A stretch of DNA of 64,000 bases from Kamptonema sp. UHCC 0994 (GCF_029167235.1 NZ_JARFTR010000125.1:41190-105189); one strand, 5' to 3'. Counted from the first letter of the stretch, positions 54,175 to 63,888 are shown. Translations and numbers: made by a program. The notes: generated by a model from the letters alone, not told the origin.

Positions 54175-57100
54175 CTAGTCCCTAGCTATAGTTTCCTGGG
54201 CAGCCAGCAGTGCCGTTGCCGCCACACTTGTCAATGGCTTAGAGAAAAAGTATCCTTGACCGTATTCGCAATTATGTAATTTTAACTGAGCTAATTGTTC
54301 AGCAGTTTCGACACCTTCGGCGATCGCATCCATCCCCAAATTGTGAGCCAGCATCACAATCGTCTGCACAATCTCCCCAATACCACTGCTAGGGCGAGCA
54401 CGCCCATTCTTCCCCATCCTACTGACAAAAGAGCGATCGATCTTCAAAGTATTAATCGGAAAATGATGCAAGCGGCTCAAAGACGAATAACCAGTACCAA
54501 AATCATCAATGCACAACTGAATATTCAAATCCCTCAACCGCTTGAGGATTGTTCTAGCATTGCCCGCCCCCTCCGTAATCACAGTTTCAGTAATCTCCAA
54601 CTTCAAACTACTTCCATCCAAACCAGTTTCCTGCAAAATTTGCTTAAATTTATCAATCAAATCAGGCTGCGAAAACTGTTGACCAGACAAATTCACACTA
54701 ATAGCCATTGGCGGATTACACTGGAACTGTAACTGCCAATCCCGCATTTGGCGCGTCGCTTCCCATAGAACCCAAGTTCCCAAAGGAAGAATTAAACCCG
54801 TTTCTTCCGCAAGCGGTATAAACGACGAAGGCGAAACCAGCCCCCGATAGGGGTGTTGCCAACGCAGCAGTGCTTCAAAACCGCTAATCCTACCGTTTGC
54901 CAAGCACACAATCGGCTGGTAATAAACTTGAAATTCTTGAGCCGAAATTGCCCGCCGCAAATCATTTTCCAACTGCAACCGCGCCACAGCACCAGCATAC
55001 ATAGCCCCATCGAACACAGCAGAACGAGCCTTACCCCTGGCTTTAGCCTGGTACATAGCAATATCAGCATCCCGCAGCAAATCCTCAGCAGAATCGCGGA
55101 TTGGCAATTGAGAATGGCGAATTGAGGAGAAATTACAAAGATCGTCGCAATTTCGATCTGTTTTAAATTTTAGAGTCTGCTTCCCTCCACCCGTCCAGAG
55201 TTGTAGAGTCTGCGTCCCCGCCTTGGTATCCCCCAAATCCCAATTCAGCACAATACCAATGCTAGTGGTGGTAAAGATTTCTAGTCCATCAATATTAAAA
55301 GGCAAAGTCAATTGTTTGTGAATGCGATCGGCTACCTCGATCGCACTATTAGCATCTTGAATACCTTCAAGCAAGATGGTAAACTCGTCTCCTCCCAGCC
55401 GCGCAATAGTGAAAGAGGCTGCATCGATCGCACTAGAAGCATTAATTTCTGCTACTTGCTCGTCATTTTCCGGTTGTTGACTTTCCCCCAGCACACTCTG
55501 CAATCGCTGAGCGAAAGCTATTAGTAATTGGTCGCCCATCATGTGACCCAGACTATCATTGATCACCTTAAAGCGATCGAGATCTAAAAACAGCACTGCA
55601 AACCAATAGTCTGAATTTTCTTTAGATCGTTTAATCGCAAGATTTAGGCGCTCCATAAACATCAACCGATTGGGCAAACCAGTTAAAGCATCGTGAAACG
55701 CATTGTGCAGGAGTTCGTCTTCTACTCGCTTGCGTTCGGTGATATCTTCGATAATGCCTTCGTAATAGAGTAGTTCGCCGTTGTTCCCCCGCACAGCACG
55801 GACACTTTCAGAAACCCAAATCGGTTGACCATCAGAGCGGTAAACTTGAGACTCAAACTTAGAAACTTGGTCATCCAATTGCATCTGACTCGTAAACTCA
55901 GCACGCCGATACGGATCGAGGTAAAGTTTAGCGTTGGCGGTGAGTTTTTCGATCAATTCAGCAGCGTTACTGTAGCCGTAGATCCTTGCTAAAGCAGGAT
56001 TAGCACTGAGGTAGCGCCCGTTAGGGAGAGTTTGGAAAATGCCCTCAACAGCATTTTCAAAGATGCTTCGATATTTCTCTTCTGCTTGGCGTAAAGCTTC
56101 CTCTGTTCGCTTGTACTTAGTTACATCTCGCGCTACTAAGAGTACCGAATCGTTTAATATTGGCGAAACTGTGACTGCAAACCATATATCCGTATTGTCA
56201 ACCAGCAAAGTATATTCAAATTGGACAGTTTGCTGAACTTCTAGGGCATGATGGATGTAGCCAAGAAATGTGTCCGCTGTTTTTTTGTCTAAGACTTCAT
56301 GTAGAGTTTTGCCGAGAAGTTCGGAAGCTGGTCGATCGAGTAGAGAGGGATTTGTCGAGGCAATTTTGAGGCAACGACCTAAGCGATCGCGCACAGTAAT
56401 TATGTCAGTCATCGCGGCGAACAAGGCCTTGAGTTCGGCTTCAGAAGCACGCAAATGTTCTTCAGCCATTTTGCGCTCAGTGATATCAATCCCAACGGTA
56501 AACGCTGCTCGATCTCGGTCGTACTTTTGAGCAACAACTAAGTAAGTGCGAGTGATACCATTAGCTTCTAACCTGACTTCGGAAACAGCTTCGCGATCGC
56601 TCCTAGCAAAAAACTGGCGCACTAACTCAGTAAACTCATTGTTGCCATTGAGAAAGCCGATTTCTTTACCCTGAAAATCCTCTGGGGATAATTTGCACGC
56701 AGCAGCCAAATGTCGGTTTACCCCCAGATAGTTTAAATCTGAGCTAATCCAAGAAACCATTCCTGGCACCGCTTCCAAAATCGCTTGTAGTTGCTCGTTT
56801 GCCAATAGCAGAGCTGCTGTTGCCCGTTCCACTGCTTCCCGCGATCGCGCGGGAGCTTGTACCAGCACGAACACCAAAATCCCAGTCAGTATCGCCAAAG
56901 ATCCCCCGCCCAGCCTCAGCCATCGAGAGGTAGGAGATTCCCTCGGCCATCCCCCTACCGGAATTGCTGCCAATTGCCAAGAACCATTGGGTAACGATAC
57001 CTCTAAGGCAACTGGATTTTGCTCGAAAACCGACGCATCCCCGTAAAATACTGCCCCACTAGCCCCTAGGCCGTCCTGGCCTCGGAGAGCATAATGTAGG

Positions 57101-57756
57101 GAGGATGGTGAAGATTTATCTCCCCGCGCTCCCCTGCTCCCCCGCTCAAGAGCTCCCCCGCTCAAAAGATCCAAACCTGCCTCTGCCAGGAGAGTATGCT
57201 TGTTAATAATGATCGTTGCCAAACCCCAGTAGGGGCCGCCTTTAGGTATACCCTCCTTTGGCGTGATAAAAATCGGAGTGTGGCTGATGAATACCCCAGT
57301 ACCATCGCTCCAGTGAACTGGCCCAGCAACTACAGTGCTTCTAGTATTAATAGCCCGCGCGATCGCCTCTCGTTCCTGCGATTTCTCTAAAAGGTTGATC
57401 CCCAGTGCCATTTTCTTCTCTGGCGGATAGATATGACTGATCGCCGTATCTTTAGCCAATTCGATAATACGGATGCCTGTTTGTTTTGCCGCCAGCACCC
57501 TAGCCAGAGATTCAAATTCCTTCGAGCCAATATCAGGATGAGTTGAGACATGAGCCACCAATCCTTCTGTGAGAAACAACCGCGAGTTCAGAGCACCTTC
57601 AAGCCGAGCACGTGCCGTACTGACTTGATTGAGAGCATCAATACGTCTTTGTTCGCGGAAACGCTGCTGTTCTGAGCGATCCAATACCCAAACCCCAGCA
57701 AGAATCGTTACCATTGCCGATACCGCTGCTAAGTAAGGCAAAGCTCTAAAATTCAT
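54175..57756 (-). CDS. CHASE-PAS-GGDEF-EAL c-di-GMP enzyme
   Basis: 1193 residues. Membrane segments near 10-25 and 285-305 flank a periplasmic CHASE domain; three PAS domains follow (about 320-435, 440-560, 563-690), then GGDEF (RLGGDEF intact) and EAL (FEALLRW intact, with IDDFGTGYSSL). It is a candidate c-di-GMP synthase/phosphodiesterase. Two in-frame insertions are visible: a Ser/Arg/Gly-rich piece at about residues 194-216 and a piece at about 840-888 inside the C-terminal part of the GGDEF domain, just before the segment AEDLLRDADIAMYQAK. The second may affect cyclase activity. No neighbouring regulator. Confidence 0.93.
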   Translation of the reverse strand: MNFRALPYLAAVSAMVTILAGVWVLDRSEQQRFREQRRIDALNQVSTARARLEGALNSRLFLTEGLVAHVSTHPDIGSKEFESLARVLAAKQTGIRIIELAKDTAISHIYPPEKKMALGINLLEKSQEREAIARAINTRSTVVAGPVHWSDGTGVFISHTPIFITPKEGIPKGGPYWGLATIIINKHTLLAEAGLDLLSGGALERGSRGARGDKSSPSSLHYALRGQDGLGASGAVFYGDASVFEQNPVALEVSLPNGSWQLAAIPVGGWPRESPTSRWLRLGGGSLAILTGILVFVLVQAPARSREAVERATAALLLANEQLQAILEAVPGMVSWISSDLNYLGVNRHLAAACKLSPEDFQGKEIGFLNGNNEFTELVRQFFARSDREAVSEVRLEANGITRTYLVVAQKYDRDRAAFTVGIDITERKMAEEHLRASEAELKALFAAMTDIITVRDRLGRCLKIASTNPSLLDRPASELLGKTLHEVLDKKTADTFLGYIHHALEVQQTVQFEYTLLVDNTDIWFAVTVSPILNDSVLLVARDVTKYKRTEEALRQAEEKYRSIFENAVEGIFQTLPNGRYLSANPALARIYGYSNAAELIEKLTANAKLYLDPYRRAEFTSQMQLDDQVSKFESQVYRSDGQPIWVSESVRAVRGNNGELLYYEGIIEDITERKRVEDELLHNAFHDALTGLPNRLMFMERLNLAIKRSKENSDYWFAVLFLDLDRFKVINDSLGHMMGDQLLIAFAQRLQSVLGESQQPENDEQVAEINASSAIDAASFTIARLGGDEFTILLEGIQDANSAIEVADRIHKQLTLPFNIDGLEIFTTTSIGIVLNWDLGDTKAGTQTLQLWTGGGKQTLKFKTDRNCDDLCNFSSIRHSQLPIRDSAEDLLRDADIAMYQAKARGKARSAVFDGAMYAGAVARLQLENDLRRAISAQEFQVYYQPIVCLANGRISGFEALLRWQHPYRGLVSPSSFIPLAEETGLILPLGTWVLWEATRQMRDWQLQFQCNPPMAISVNLSGQQFSQPDLIDKFKQILQETGLDGSSLKLEITETVITEGAGNARTILKRLRDLNIQLCIDDFGTGYSSLSRLHHFPINTLKIDRSFVSRMGKNGRARPSSGIGEIVQTIVMLAHNLGMDAIAEGVETAEQLAQLKLHNCEYGQGYFFSKPLTSVAATALLAAQETIARD
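55093..55235. repeat. In-frame insert within the GGDEF-coding part
   Basis: About 143 bases of low-complexity sequence with GAATGGCGAATTG-type words and two GAGTCTGC units lie in the gene for the c-di-GMP enzyme. The frame is kept. It is absent from the usual GGDEF fold, where the two flanking segments adjoin. Confidence 0.6.
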
Positions 57757-57970
57757 AACCCTGTTGTCAATCCTATAAATACGCCCGCCACCATTAGCTA
57801 TCTTGGATTACCTCTGCCTCCTACCTCCTGCCTCCTACTATAAAACTGTGGTTTCTAGCTTGACACAGGTACACTAATCACATTGTGGCCGAGAAATCGT
57901 GAGATTGCTGCGACTTGTAGCAGGAAATCTTAAAAAAAAGTAATATTTGCCCAGTTTCGCCTAACATCGA

Positions 57971-58879
57971 ATGTCACTTAGCATAACTAAAATGTCTTTT
58001 GCTTTATTCAGAAGGTACTTAATCCCTTACCTATTCTTGATCCCAGCTCTACTTGCCTTGGGTTTAACTGTCTTATGGCCAGCTATGCAAGCTTTTTACC
58101 TCAGTTTCACCGGCTATGAATATGACTTAACCCAGTCGCCACAGTGGGTTGGGTTAAAAAACTTCCGAAAGCTCTACGCCGATCCGGTTTTTTGGCAGAC
58201 TTTGCGAAACACGCTACTATACCTGATCTCCGTAGTTCCTGTCATGGCGATCGCTCCTTTAGGACTGGCAATTTTAGTCAACCAAAAACTGCGCGGAATG
58301 CACTGGTTTCGAGCCGCATTTTATACTCCTGTGGTAATTTCAATGGTTGTGGCTGGACTTGCCTGGAAGTGGCTGTATGCGGAAAATGGATTGCTCAATC
58401 AATTGGGGCAATTATTTTCCTTTCCTCCTATTCCTTGGCTCTCCAGTCCTAATTTAGCGCTTTTTAGCGTTATGGCTGTTACCATCTGGAAGGGCTTGGG
58501 CTATTACATGGTAATTTATTTGGCAGGCCTGCAAGCAATTCCACTGGAACTCTACGAGGCCGCTGCTATTGACGGTTCAGATGGCTTCCGCAAGCACTGG
58601 GATATTACTTTACCATTGATGAAACCCTATCTGGTGCTAGTAGCAGTAATTTCTGCTATCTCTGCTACAAAAGTCTTTGAAGAGGTATATATTATGACCC
58701 AAGGAGGGCCACGTAATAGTTCTAAGACTATTGTTTATTATCTTTATGAAAGGGCTTTTCAGGATTTAGAAATTAGCTATGCTTGCACAATTGGTCTGGT
58801 GTTATTTTTGATAATTTTAGGGCTGTCAATTCTGCAATTTACTATTCAGAAATCAGCGCTAGGAAAAGTAGATAATTAA
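57971..58879 (+). CDS. Sugar ABC transporter permease (MalF/UgpA-like)
   Basis: 302 residues, six membrane segments. The binding-protein-dependent permease signature EAAAIDGSDGFRKHWDITLPLMKP (EAA loop) lies near residue 195, and PQWVGLKNFRKLYADPVFWQTL is typical of the MalF/UgpA branch. A start at MSFALFRRY (residue 8) is possible. The partner permease, ATPase and binding protein are not in this window, so substrate is unknown. Confidence 0.93.
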   Translation: MSLSITKMSFALFRRYLIPYLFLIPALLALGLTVLWPAMQAFYLSFTGYEYDLTQSPQWVGLKNFRKLYADPVFWQTLRNTLLYLISVVPVMAIAPLGLAILVNQKLRGMHWFRAAFYTPVVISMVVAGLAWKWLYAENGLLNQLGQLFSFPPIPWLSSPNLALFSVMAVTIWKGLGYYMVIYLAGLQAIPLELYEAAAIDGSDGFRKHWDITLPLMKPYLVLVAVISAISATKVFEEVYIMTQGGPRNSSKTIVYYLYERAFQDLEISYACTIGLVLFLIILGLSILQFTIQKSALGKVDN

Positions 58880-58993
58880 GCTACGATATGCTAATTAAAC
58901 AACTTGAATTAGACGACTAATTTCTCGGTAACGGATAATAATCTTCTTCTTTCAGCAAAAAATAGTATAAAATGTATTTGTAAGGTTTGGCAG

Positions 58994-59590
58994 ATGAAAC
59001 AATTGTTAAATTTATCAAGGTCTAGTATTAAGGAATGTCCATGTTGTGGTAAAGGGCGGCGCTATTTTCTGAAATCTCTATTGTCAGGTGCGATCGCATT
59101 TACTGTACTTCAAGCAGCTCAACCTGCTAGAGCTCAAGAACTGGAAGCTAAAGCGCTAGTTCTCAGTTGCATAGATTTTCGCTTTCTAGCAGCGGAAAAA
59201 TATTTTTTATCTTTGCAAAATTTAGGTAATAATTATGACTGGACTGCTTTAGCTGGAGCATCTCTTGCTTTGGCTGGTTTTCCTAGTGGTGCAGATAATC
59301 AAGCCTTTTGGGATCAGTTAAAATTTTCCTACACACACCACCACATTAAAAAAGTAATCATTATAGACCATCAAGACTGTGGAGCTTATGCCGTTAAAAT
59401 TGACCCGGAGTTGAGCAAAGATCCTGAACGAGAGTTACAAATGCACACGGATTACTTGAATCAAGCTTTTTGGGCAATTCGGGAGCGCTATCCTGACTTA
59501 AATATAGAGCTTTATTTTGTTAATTCTAATGCTGAAGTTAAACCTATTTTGCCGATCGCTCAGACTTCAACAACTACTAGCGAGACCTAA
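58994..59590 (+). CDS. Tat-exported beta-carbonic anhydrase-like protein
   Basis: 198 residues. A short N-terminal CPCCGKG precedes the twin-arginine motif GRRYFLKS and a hydrophobic core, with cleavage near PARAQEL. The mature part keeps the beta-carbonic anhydrase zinc and catalytic pattern: C59-x-D61-x-R63 (SCIDFRF) and H126-x-x-C129 (DHQDCGA). It would interconvert CO2 and bicarbonate in the periplasm, next to the carbon-concentrating mechanism (inference). It is smaller than canonical beta-CA of about 220-270 residues, and its activity is untested here. Confidence 0.8.
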   Translation: MKQLLNLSRSSIKECPCCGKGRRYFLKSLLSGAIAFTVLQAAQPARAQELEAKALVLSCIDFRFLAAEKYFLSLQNLGNNYDWTALAGASLALAGFPSGADNQAFWDQLKFSYTHHHIKKVIIIDHQDCGAYAVKIDPELSKDPERELQMHTDYLNQAFWAIRERYPDLNIELYFVNSNAEVKPILPIAQTSTTTSET

Positions 59591-59822
59591 AGGTAGACAG
59601 AAACCCTGTATTGTCAAGCTTTCCAGGTAAAAATTTGTACCTCACCTTTTTGATAAAGGCTATATATGACGATCGCAAATGCAGTCAGGATATTTCCTAT
59701 CAGTATAGAAATTCTCAGCTTGTAAAGTCTCGTTAAGAGTTTTAACAAAATGTGTAAAATCAAACCAAAACTCAAATAGACCCTTAACCTAGAGATTTAT
59801 AGTAACTAACACCCCCGAATTT

Positions 59823-60137
59823 ATGAATAACCTCCATAACTATCGCCTCAAATGCACGCTCACTTTCGGTGACATCTACGGTCAAATCATTGCTTGGCTA
59901 ATTGTCATCTTCCTGAGCCTAGCATCCTCACTAGCTTTGTGGAGCAGCGCCCGCCAAATCTACGCCCTAGCCACTGTAGGTATAGTTTTAGTGCTGTCTC
60001 TGCCCTTTTTGCTGTTTGCCTTTGTCACCACCCTCCTCAATCACATTGAAGTAACGGCTATAGACCCGGCCACCGAACCCCAGGCCACTATTACGGGAAC
60101 TATGCCCAATCATAAGCCAGCCGAAGCAATTGGCTGA
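59823..60137 (+). CDS. Small membrane protein, unknown
   Basis: 104 residues with two membrane segments (about 19-38 and 46-72), a short loop, and a polar C-terminal tail. I do not recognise a family. The start lies in MNNLHNYRLKCTLTFGDIYGQI. No partner genes are evident. Confidence 0.55.
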   Translation: MNNLHNYRLKCTLTFGDIYGQIIAWLIVIFLSLASSLALWSSARQIYALATVGIVLVLSLPFLLFAFVTTLLNHIEVTAIDPATEPQATITGTMPNHKPAEAIG

Positions 60138-60166
60138 TCGAATTTTAGATTTGGGATGGAGTATAC

Positions 60167-60203
60167 CGTTAACCGTTAACCGTTAACCATTAACAATTAA
60201 CGG
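60167..60203. repeat. GTTAACC heptamer array
   Basis: Five GTTAACC/ATTAACA units in the spacer between the small membrane protein gene and the LapA-type gene, convergent. Same TTAAC family as elsewhere in the window. Confidence 0.75.
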
Positions 60204-60457
60204 TTTTCTCTGCTTGCTTCAGATAAGGGACTCACAACTGTAGTATGGGGGACACTCCACAAGGATTTGATGATTGCACCGCCGATTATTCCTGCTGTAG
60301 CGCTCAAAGCTAATACTAATCCTACGGGAATTTTAATTGATTGAAAAAAGAGAAAGTTTAAGGATACTGGGGTGGCATTTTGTACTGAGAAAATTGCGAT
60401 CGCGCTTACCCAGGCAGCTACAATTAAACTAATAAAGAGATGGGGAATAGTTTTCAT
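60197..60457 (-). CDS. LapA family (DUF1049) membrane protein
   Basis: 86 residues with two membrane segments, and the DUF1049 pattern FSVQNATPVSLNFLFFQSIKIPVGLVL followed by AGIIGG. E. coli LapA takes part in lipopolysaccharide assembly. Start at MKTIPHLFISL. It lies 37 bases downstream of the phosphohexomutase gene start-to-stop direction, on the same strand, and may be co-transcribed. Confidence 0.82.
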   Translation of the reverse strand: MKTIPHLFISLIVAAWVSAIAIFSVQNATPVSLNFLFFQSIKIPVGLVLALSATAGIIGGAIIKSLWSVPHTTVVSPLSEASRENR

Positions 60458-60494
60458 AAAAAAAGAGAATTGGGGGTGGGAATTAAGGTTGAGA

Positions 60495-61934
60495 TTAAAC
60501 TCCTGTGGGTTTCAACTGGTTGATAATATTTTCCATCTCTTGCAGAATTTGGGATTGTTTTTCCACAGAGTTAGTTTCTAGATAAACCCGCCAGAGAGGT
60601 TCAGTCCCGGAAGGCCGCATCAGCACCCAGCCGCCATCTTCCAAATATAGTTTAATCCCGTCTTTATATCCTACTTTTTTAACTTTAACTCCAGCGATGT
60701 CTGTCGGGGGGGTGCGCGTGAAATATTCTATAATTGCTGCCTTGTAAGTGTCATTTAGGTGAAAATCGATCCGCTTTTCATATAAAGGGCCACCTGCTTC
60801 TGTTACGGCTTCTTCTACTAACTGAGATAAGGGTTTGCCTTCGAGCGCGATCGCTTCTGCTACCAGCATACCAGCTAAGATACCGTCTTTTTCAGGAATG
60901 TGACCCAATACGCTCAAACCTCCAGATTCCTCACCGCCAATGAGTACCGCCGTTTCCCGCATTTTGGCACCGATATATTTAAAACCTACTGGCGTTTCGT
61001 AAATTTCTAAACCGTACTTAGCGGCAAAATTGTCTAACAGGTGTGTAGTCGCTACTGTGCGAACGATCGCACCCGTTTTGCCCTTATTCTTAATTAAATG
61101 CCGTGCTAGTAGCAATAATACTGAATTCGGAGCTAGGACATTTCCCTTCTCATCAACTATACCAAAGCGATCGCTATCTCCATCCGTCGCCAAACCCAAA
61201 TCCGCTGCATCTTTCTTTACAGCCTCTACTAAGCATTCTAATTGCTCTCCCTTTGCTTCTGGCATCCCACCGCCAAACAGCACATCCCGCCAGCAATGGA
61301 AAGTCTCGATTTCACACCCGCAGTGTTCCAAAACTGTATCCAAATAACCGCGAGAAGTCGAGTAGAGAGCGTCATACTTTACCTTCAATTTAGCAGCACG
61401 AATTTGCTCTACATCTATCAGCGTGTAAAGAAATTTTAGATAATCTGGTTTCGGGTCAAATGTAGAGATTTTATCCCTAATTTTGCCTAACGGCTCTCCA
61501 TCAGCAGCCTCCGCAATATGCACCGAAATCGGATCTGTAATTTCTGGGGTGGCGGGGCCTGCGTAGTCAGGAATATACTTAATACCACAGTAGGGTGCAG
61601 GGTTATGACTTGCCGTGAACATTAAGGCACCAGCCGAGTTTAAACACTTGGCACTGTAAGCAATGACTGGCGTAGGACAATCTCGCTCCGCCATCTTGAC
61701 ATTCCATCCTAAATCTGCTAGAACTTCAGCGGCACTGCAAGCAAACTGGTCAGCCAGAAAGCGGGTATCGTAGCCGATTAAAACTGGACGATCTTTAGTA
61801 TAAGCAGTTTCTAGATAGCTGGCGATCGCCCGCGTTACCTTCCGCACGTTGGCAAAAGTAAAATCATCCGCAATAATCCCCCGCCACCCGTCAGTCCCGA
61901 ATCCGATCTTAATTTTAGTATTACTAGCACTCAT
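60495..61934 (-). CDS. Phosphoglucomutase/phosphomannomutase family protein
   Basis: 479 residues, alpha-D-phosphohexomutase superfamily. The four domains are marked by the phosphoserine loop TASHNPAPYCGIK, the metal loop DGDSDRFG, the sugar loop GGEESGG and the phosphate loop RPSGTEPLWRVY. The start chosen is ATG at 61934; a GTG three codons upstream exists. It isomerises hexose-1- and hexose-6-phosphates for glycogen or glycan synthesis; glucose or mannose preference is not decided by sequence alone. Confidence 0.94.
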   Translation of the reverse strand: MSASNTKIKIGFGTDGWRGIIADDFTFANVRKVTRAIASYLETAYTKDRPVLIGYDTRFLADQFACSAAEVLADLGWNVKMAERDCPTPVIAYSAKCLNSAGALMFTASHNPAPYCGIKYIPDYAGPATPEITDPISVHIAEAADGEPLGKIRDKISTFDPKPDYLKFLYTLIDVEQIRAAKLKVKYDALYSTSRGYLDTVLEHCGCEIETFHCWRDVLFGGGMPEAKGEQLECLVEAVKKDAADLGLATDGDSDRFGIVDEKGNVLAPNSVLLLLARHLIKNKGKTGAIVRTVATTHLLDNFAAKYGLEIYETPVGFKYIGAKMRETAVLIGGEESGGLSVLGHIPEKDGILAGMLVAEAIALEGKPLSQLVEEAVTEAGGPLYEKRIDFHLNDTYKAAIIEYFTRTPPTDIAGVKVKKVGYKDGIKLYLEDGGWVLMRPSGTEPLWRVYLETNSVEKQSQILQEMENIINQLKPTGV

Positions 61935-61943
61935 CTTTACCAC

Positions 61944-62609
61944 TCCCTTTCCCTCACTTTGTTAATGGTACAAGCAGCTTAGCAATTAGAGACGTGACCG
62001 CCGAGATTTTTATCCTCAATCAGAGCAAATTACCGTTGTAGCGAGGAGACCTTGAGGACATTAGCTTGAGTAATGCGTTCTTAACTCTAGCTATTATTTA
62101 CTTAAAGATTGCATCTATCTTAAGAGGTATCTTTTATATAAGATTTGCTTGAATGCTAATATTTAATTTTTTATTTACAATTTAGCCGTAGATGTGTTAA
62201 CTTTTATTAAGTAAACGCAGCGATAAAGTTAATCACCTACGAAAAACTCCAGCAAATCCTGCTAATTTGGCTTTCAATATTCAGCCAACAAGGTAAAAAT
62301 ACCCAAAAAAATAGCGATCCTGATATCTTGCTTAAGATATTGCTGGAAACAGAGATTGTCACTTAAAGTAAGTGAGATAAAGTTTCTTGATTAAAGTTCT
62401 GATTCGTAAATACATTCACAAGGGTGCACAGACAAGAAACTTTTGTATTTTAAAACACATTCGCAGTTAAGCCAAATGGCTGATGACTTGTAGCATAATG
62501 GCGGGTGAAGATTCTTAAAGAAATGTGAAACTATTGAAGTTAAGAAGCTTAAAGGGTGAGCTAGTCGATCGAACGATGGTTTTCTTTACACACAAAATCG
62601 AGGGTTTTA
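61944..62609. other. Long gene-free spacer upstream of the unknown 364-residue gene
   Basis: About 660 AT-rich bases in a divergent position. No protein is evident. A palindrome GATATCTTGCTTAAGATAT lies near 62321-62341 and an AAATGTATT-like A/T region precedes the gene. Its size and divergent layout suggest long 5' leaders or regulatory sites, but none could be named. Confidence 0.5.
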
Positions 62610-63704
62610 ATGAGCAACATCTCACAATCTAAAGTACCTCTGCCTAAAGAGGTAAATAGGGAGCTAGTAGCAAGTCTAGTGCCACATTCTCAACTCCTCA
62701 ACAGTCCAGAATTAACTACGAACGGTAAATTTTCCGAGTCGAACGTTTCTTCTATGGCAGTTAACTGGGCGAAGAAGTATTACACTACAGTTGGGGCTCA
62801 CGAGCAGCGGCAGCTTAAAACTCGTGGAAATCAGCAATTACAGGAATTTGAGGGAAATCGGGCTAGAACCGTTGATAAACTGACGGATACCCTCAAAGTA
62901 GCCAGCGACATAGCTTGGGGCAAAGTGCAAACTCTTTTAGGGCAAGATATAGAACGTCACGCCATCAGTCCCGACTTAATTAATCCGTCGCAAATTACTG
63001 CCGATGCTCGTAAATTATACGCAAAAGCAATTGATGCCTATGCAGAGGAAGAATCTCCTTCTCGCTTATCGGTAGTAGTGGGTAGAGATATCATTGAACT
63101 GCGAAGCAAATACTCCCAAGCAGATCCCCTAGTTCTGGGATTTGTGACAATGGAGTTTCATTATCTCAGTCAATTTTTATTAGAGAGTCTTTCCCAGACC
63201 GAGCAATTGCAGTTAGTACCTTACTTCAAAATTATAGATGATTACTTGCACATACCTTTTGGAGAAATCCAAGCCGTCGCAGGCAATCACGATCGCAACT
63301 CAAAAGCTCTAATAGCAGTGCAGCATTTGTTGCAGAATACTACTCAAATTGCTAGTATAGTCTACGATCGCGTCAGTTCTCAACATCAGGGCTACCGCAG
63401 CAGTAGCGGCTATCTGACCGATACAATGGTAAAACTTTCCAGCATCCGGGATGTAGAGATTTTTCAAAGCTACTTATGCTTGTGCGCCCTAGAAGGCAGT
63501 ATTCGGCCAGTACAACAGGAACTATTTCCCCTCTGCGTGATGTTATATCCCAGACTGCACGTAAGTTGGAAATTAGTGCAAGATATGCTGTTAGTTTTGT
63601 TATGGGAAATCCATGACCGTCTAGCTCCTGAAGATGTGATGGTATTTTTACCATATCTACGAACGCTGACTGAAATGTTTTCCGATGAGGTGTTTCAAAA
63701 TTAA
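62610..63704 (+). CDS. Conserved protein, unknown function
   Basis: 364 residues, soluble, mostly helical, with no signal peptide or membrane segment. The N-terminal 100 residues are polar (SSMAVNWAKKYYTTVGAHEQRQLKTRG), and the rest is a helical repeat-like array with YAKAIDAYAEEE, MEFHYLSQFLLESL and LRTLTEMFSDEV. I do not recognise the family. It stands alone behind a long leader. Coding statistics look normal for the genome. Confidence 0.65.
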   Translation: MSNISQSKVPLPKEVNRELVASLVPHSQLLNSPELTTNGKFSESNVSSMAVNWAKKYYTTVGAHEQRQLKTRGNQQLQEFEGNRARTVDKLTDTLKVASDIAWGKVQTLLGQDIERHAISPDLINPSQITADARKLYAKAIDAYAEEESPSRLSVVVGRDIIELRSKYSQADPLVLGFVTMEFHYLSQFLLESLSQTEQLQLVPYFKIIDDYLHIPFGEIQAVAGNHDRNSKALIAVQHLLQNTTQIASIVYDRVSSQHQGYRSSSGYLTDTMVKLSSIRDVEIFQSYLCLCALEGSIRPVQQELFPLCVMLYPRLHVSWKLVQDMLLVLLWEIHDRLAPEDVMVFLPYLRTLTEMFSDEVFQN

Positions 63705-63888
63705 ATGGAAGTTACAATTTTCGGTGTTATGACTCTGGGTGTTTTGGGTGTTGTGAATATGAGTCGATACTATGTAAGGGTTGGTTTAGGGTGAGATTTA
63801 TTTCCTAAACCTTCCTTACAAATTCACAAATATTTTAGCTATATAATTACCTTAACAGTTGCTATAAAAGCTATTTTACTAATTATAA

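Noticed and set aside
54853..55125. Plus-strand frame of 90 codons opposite the EAL domain
   Set aside because: It is a shadow of the strongly conserved GGDEF/EAL gene on the other strand.
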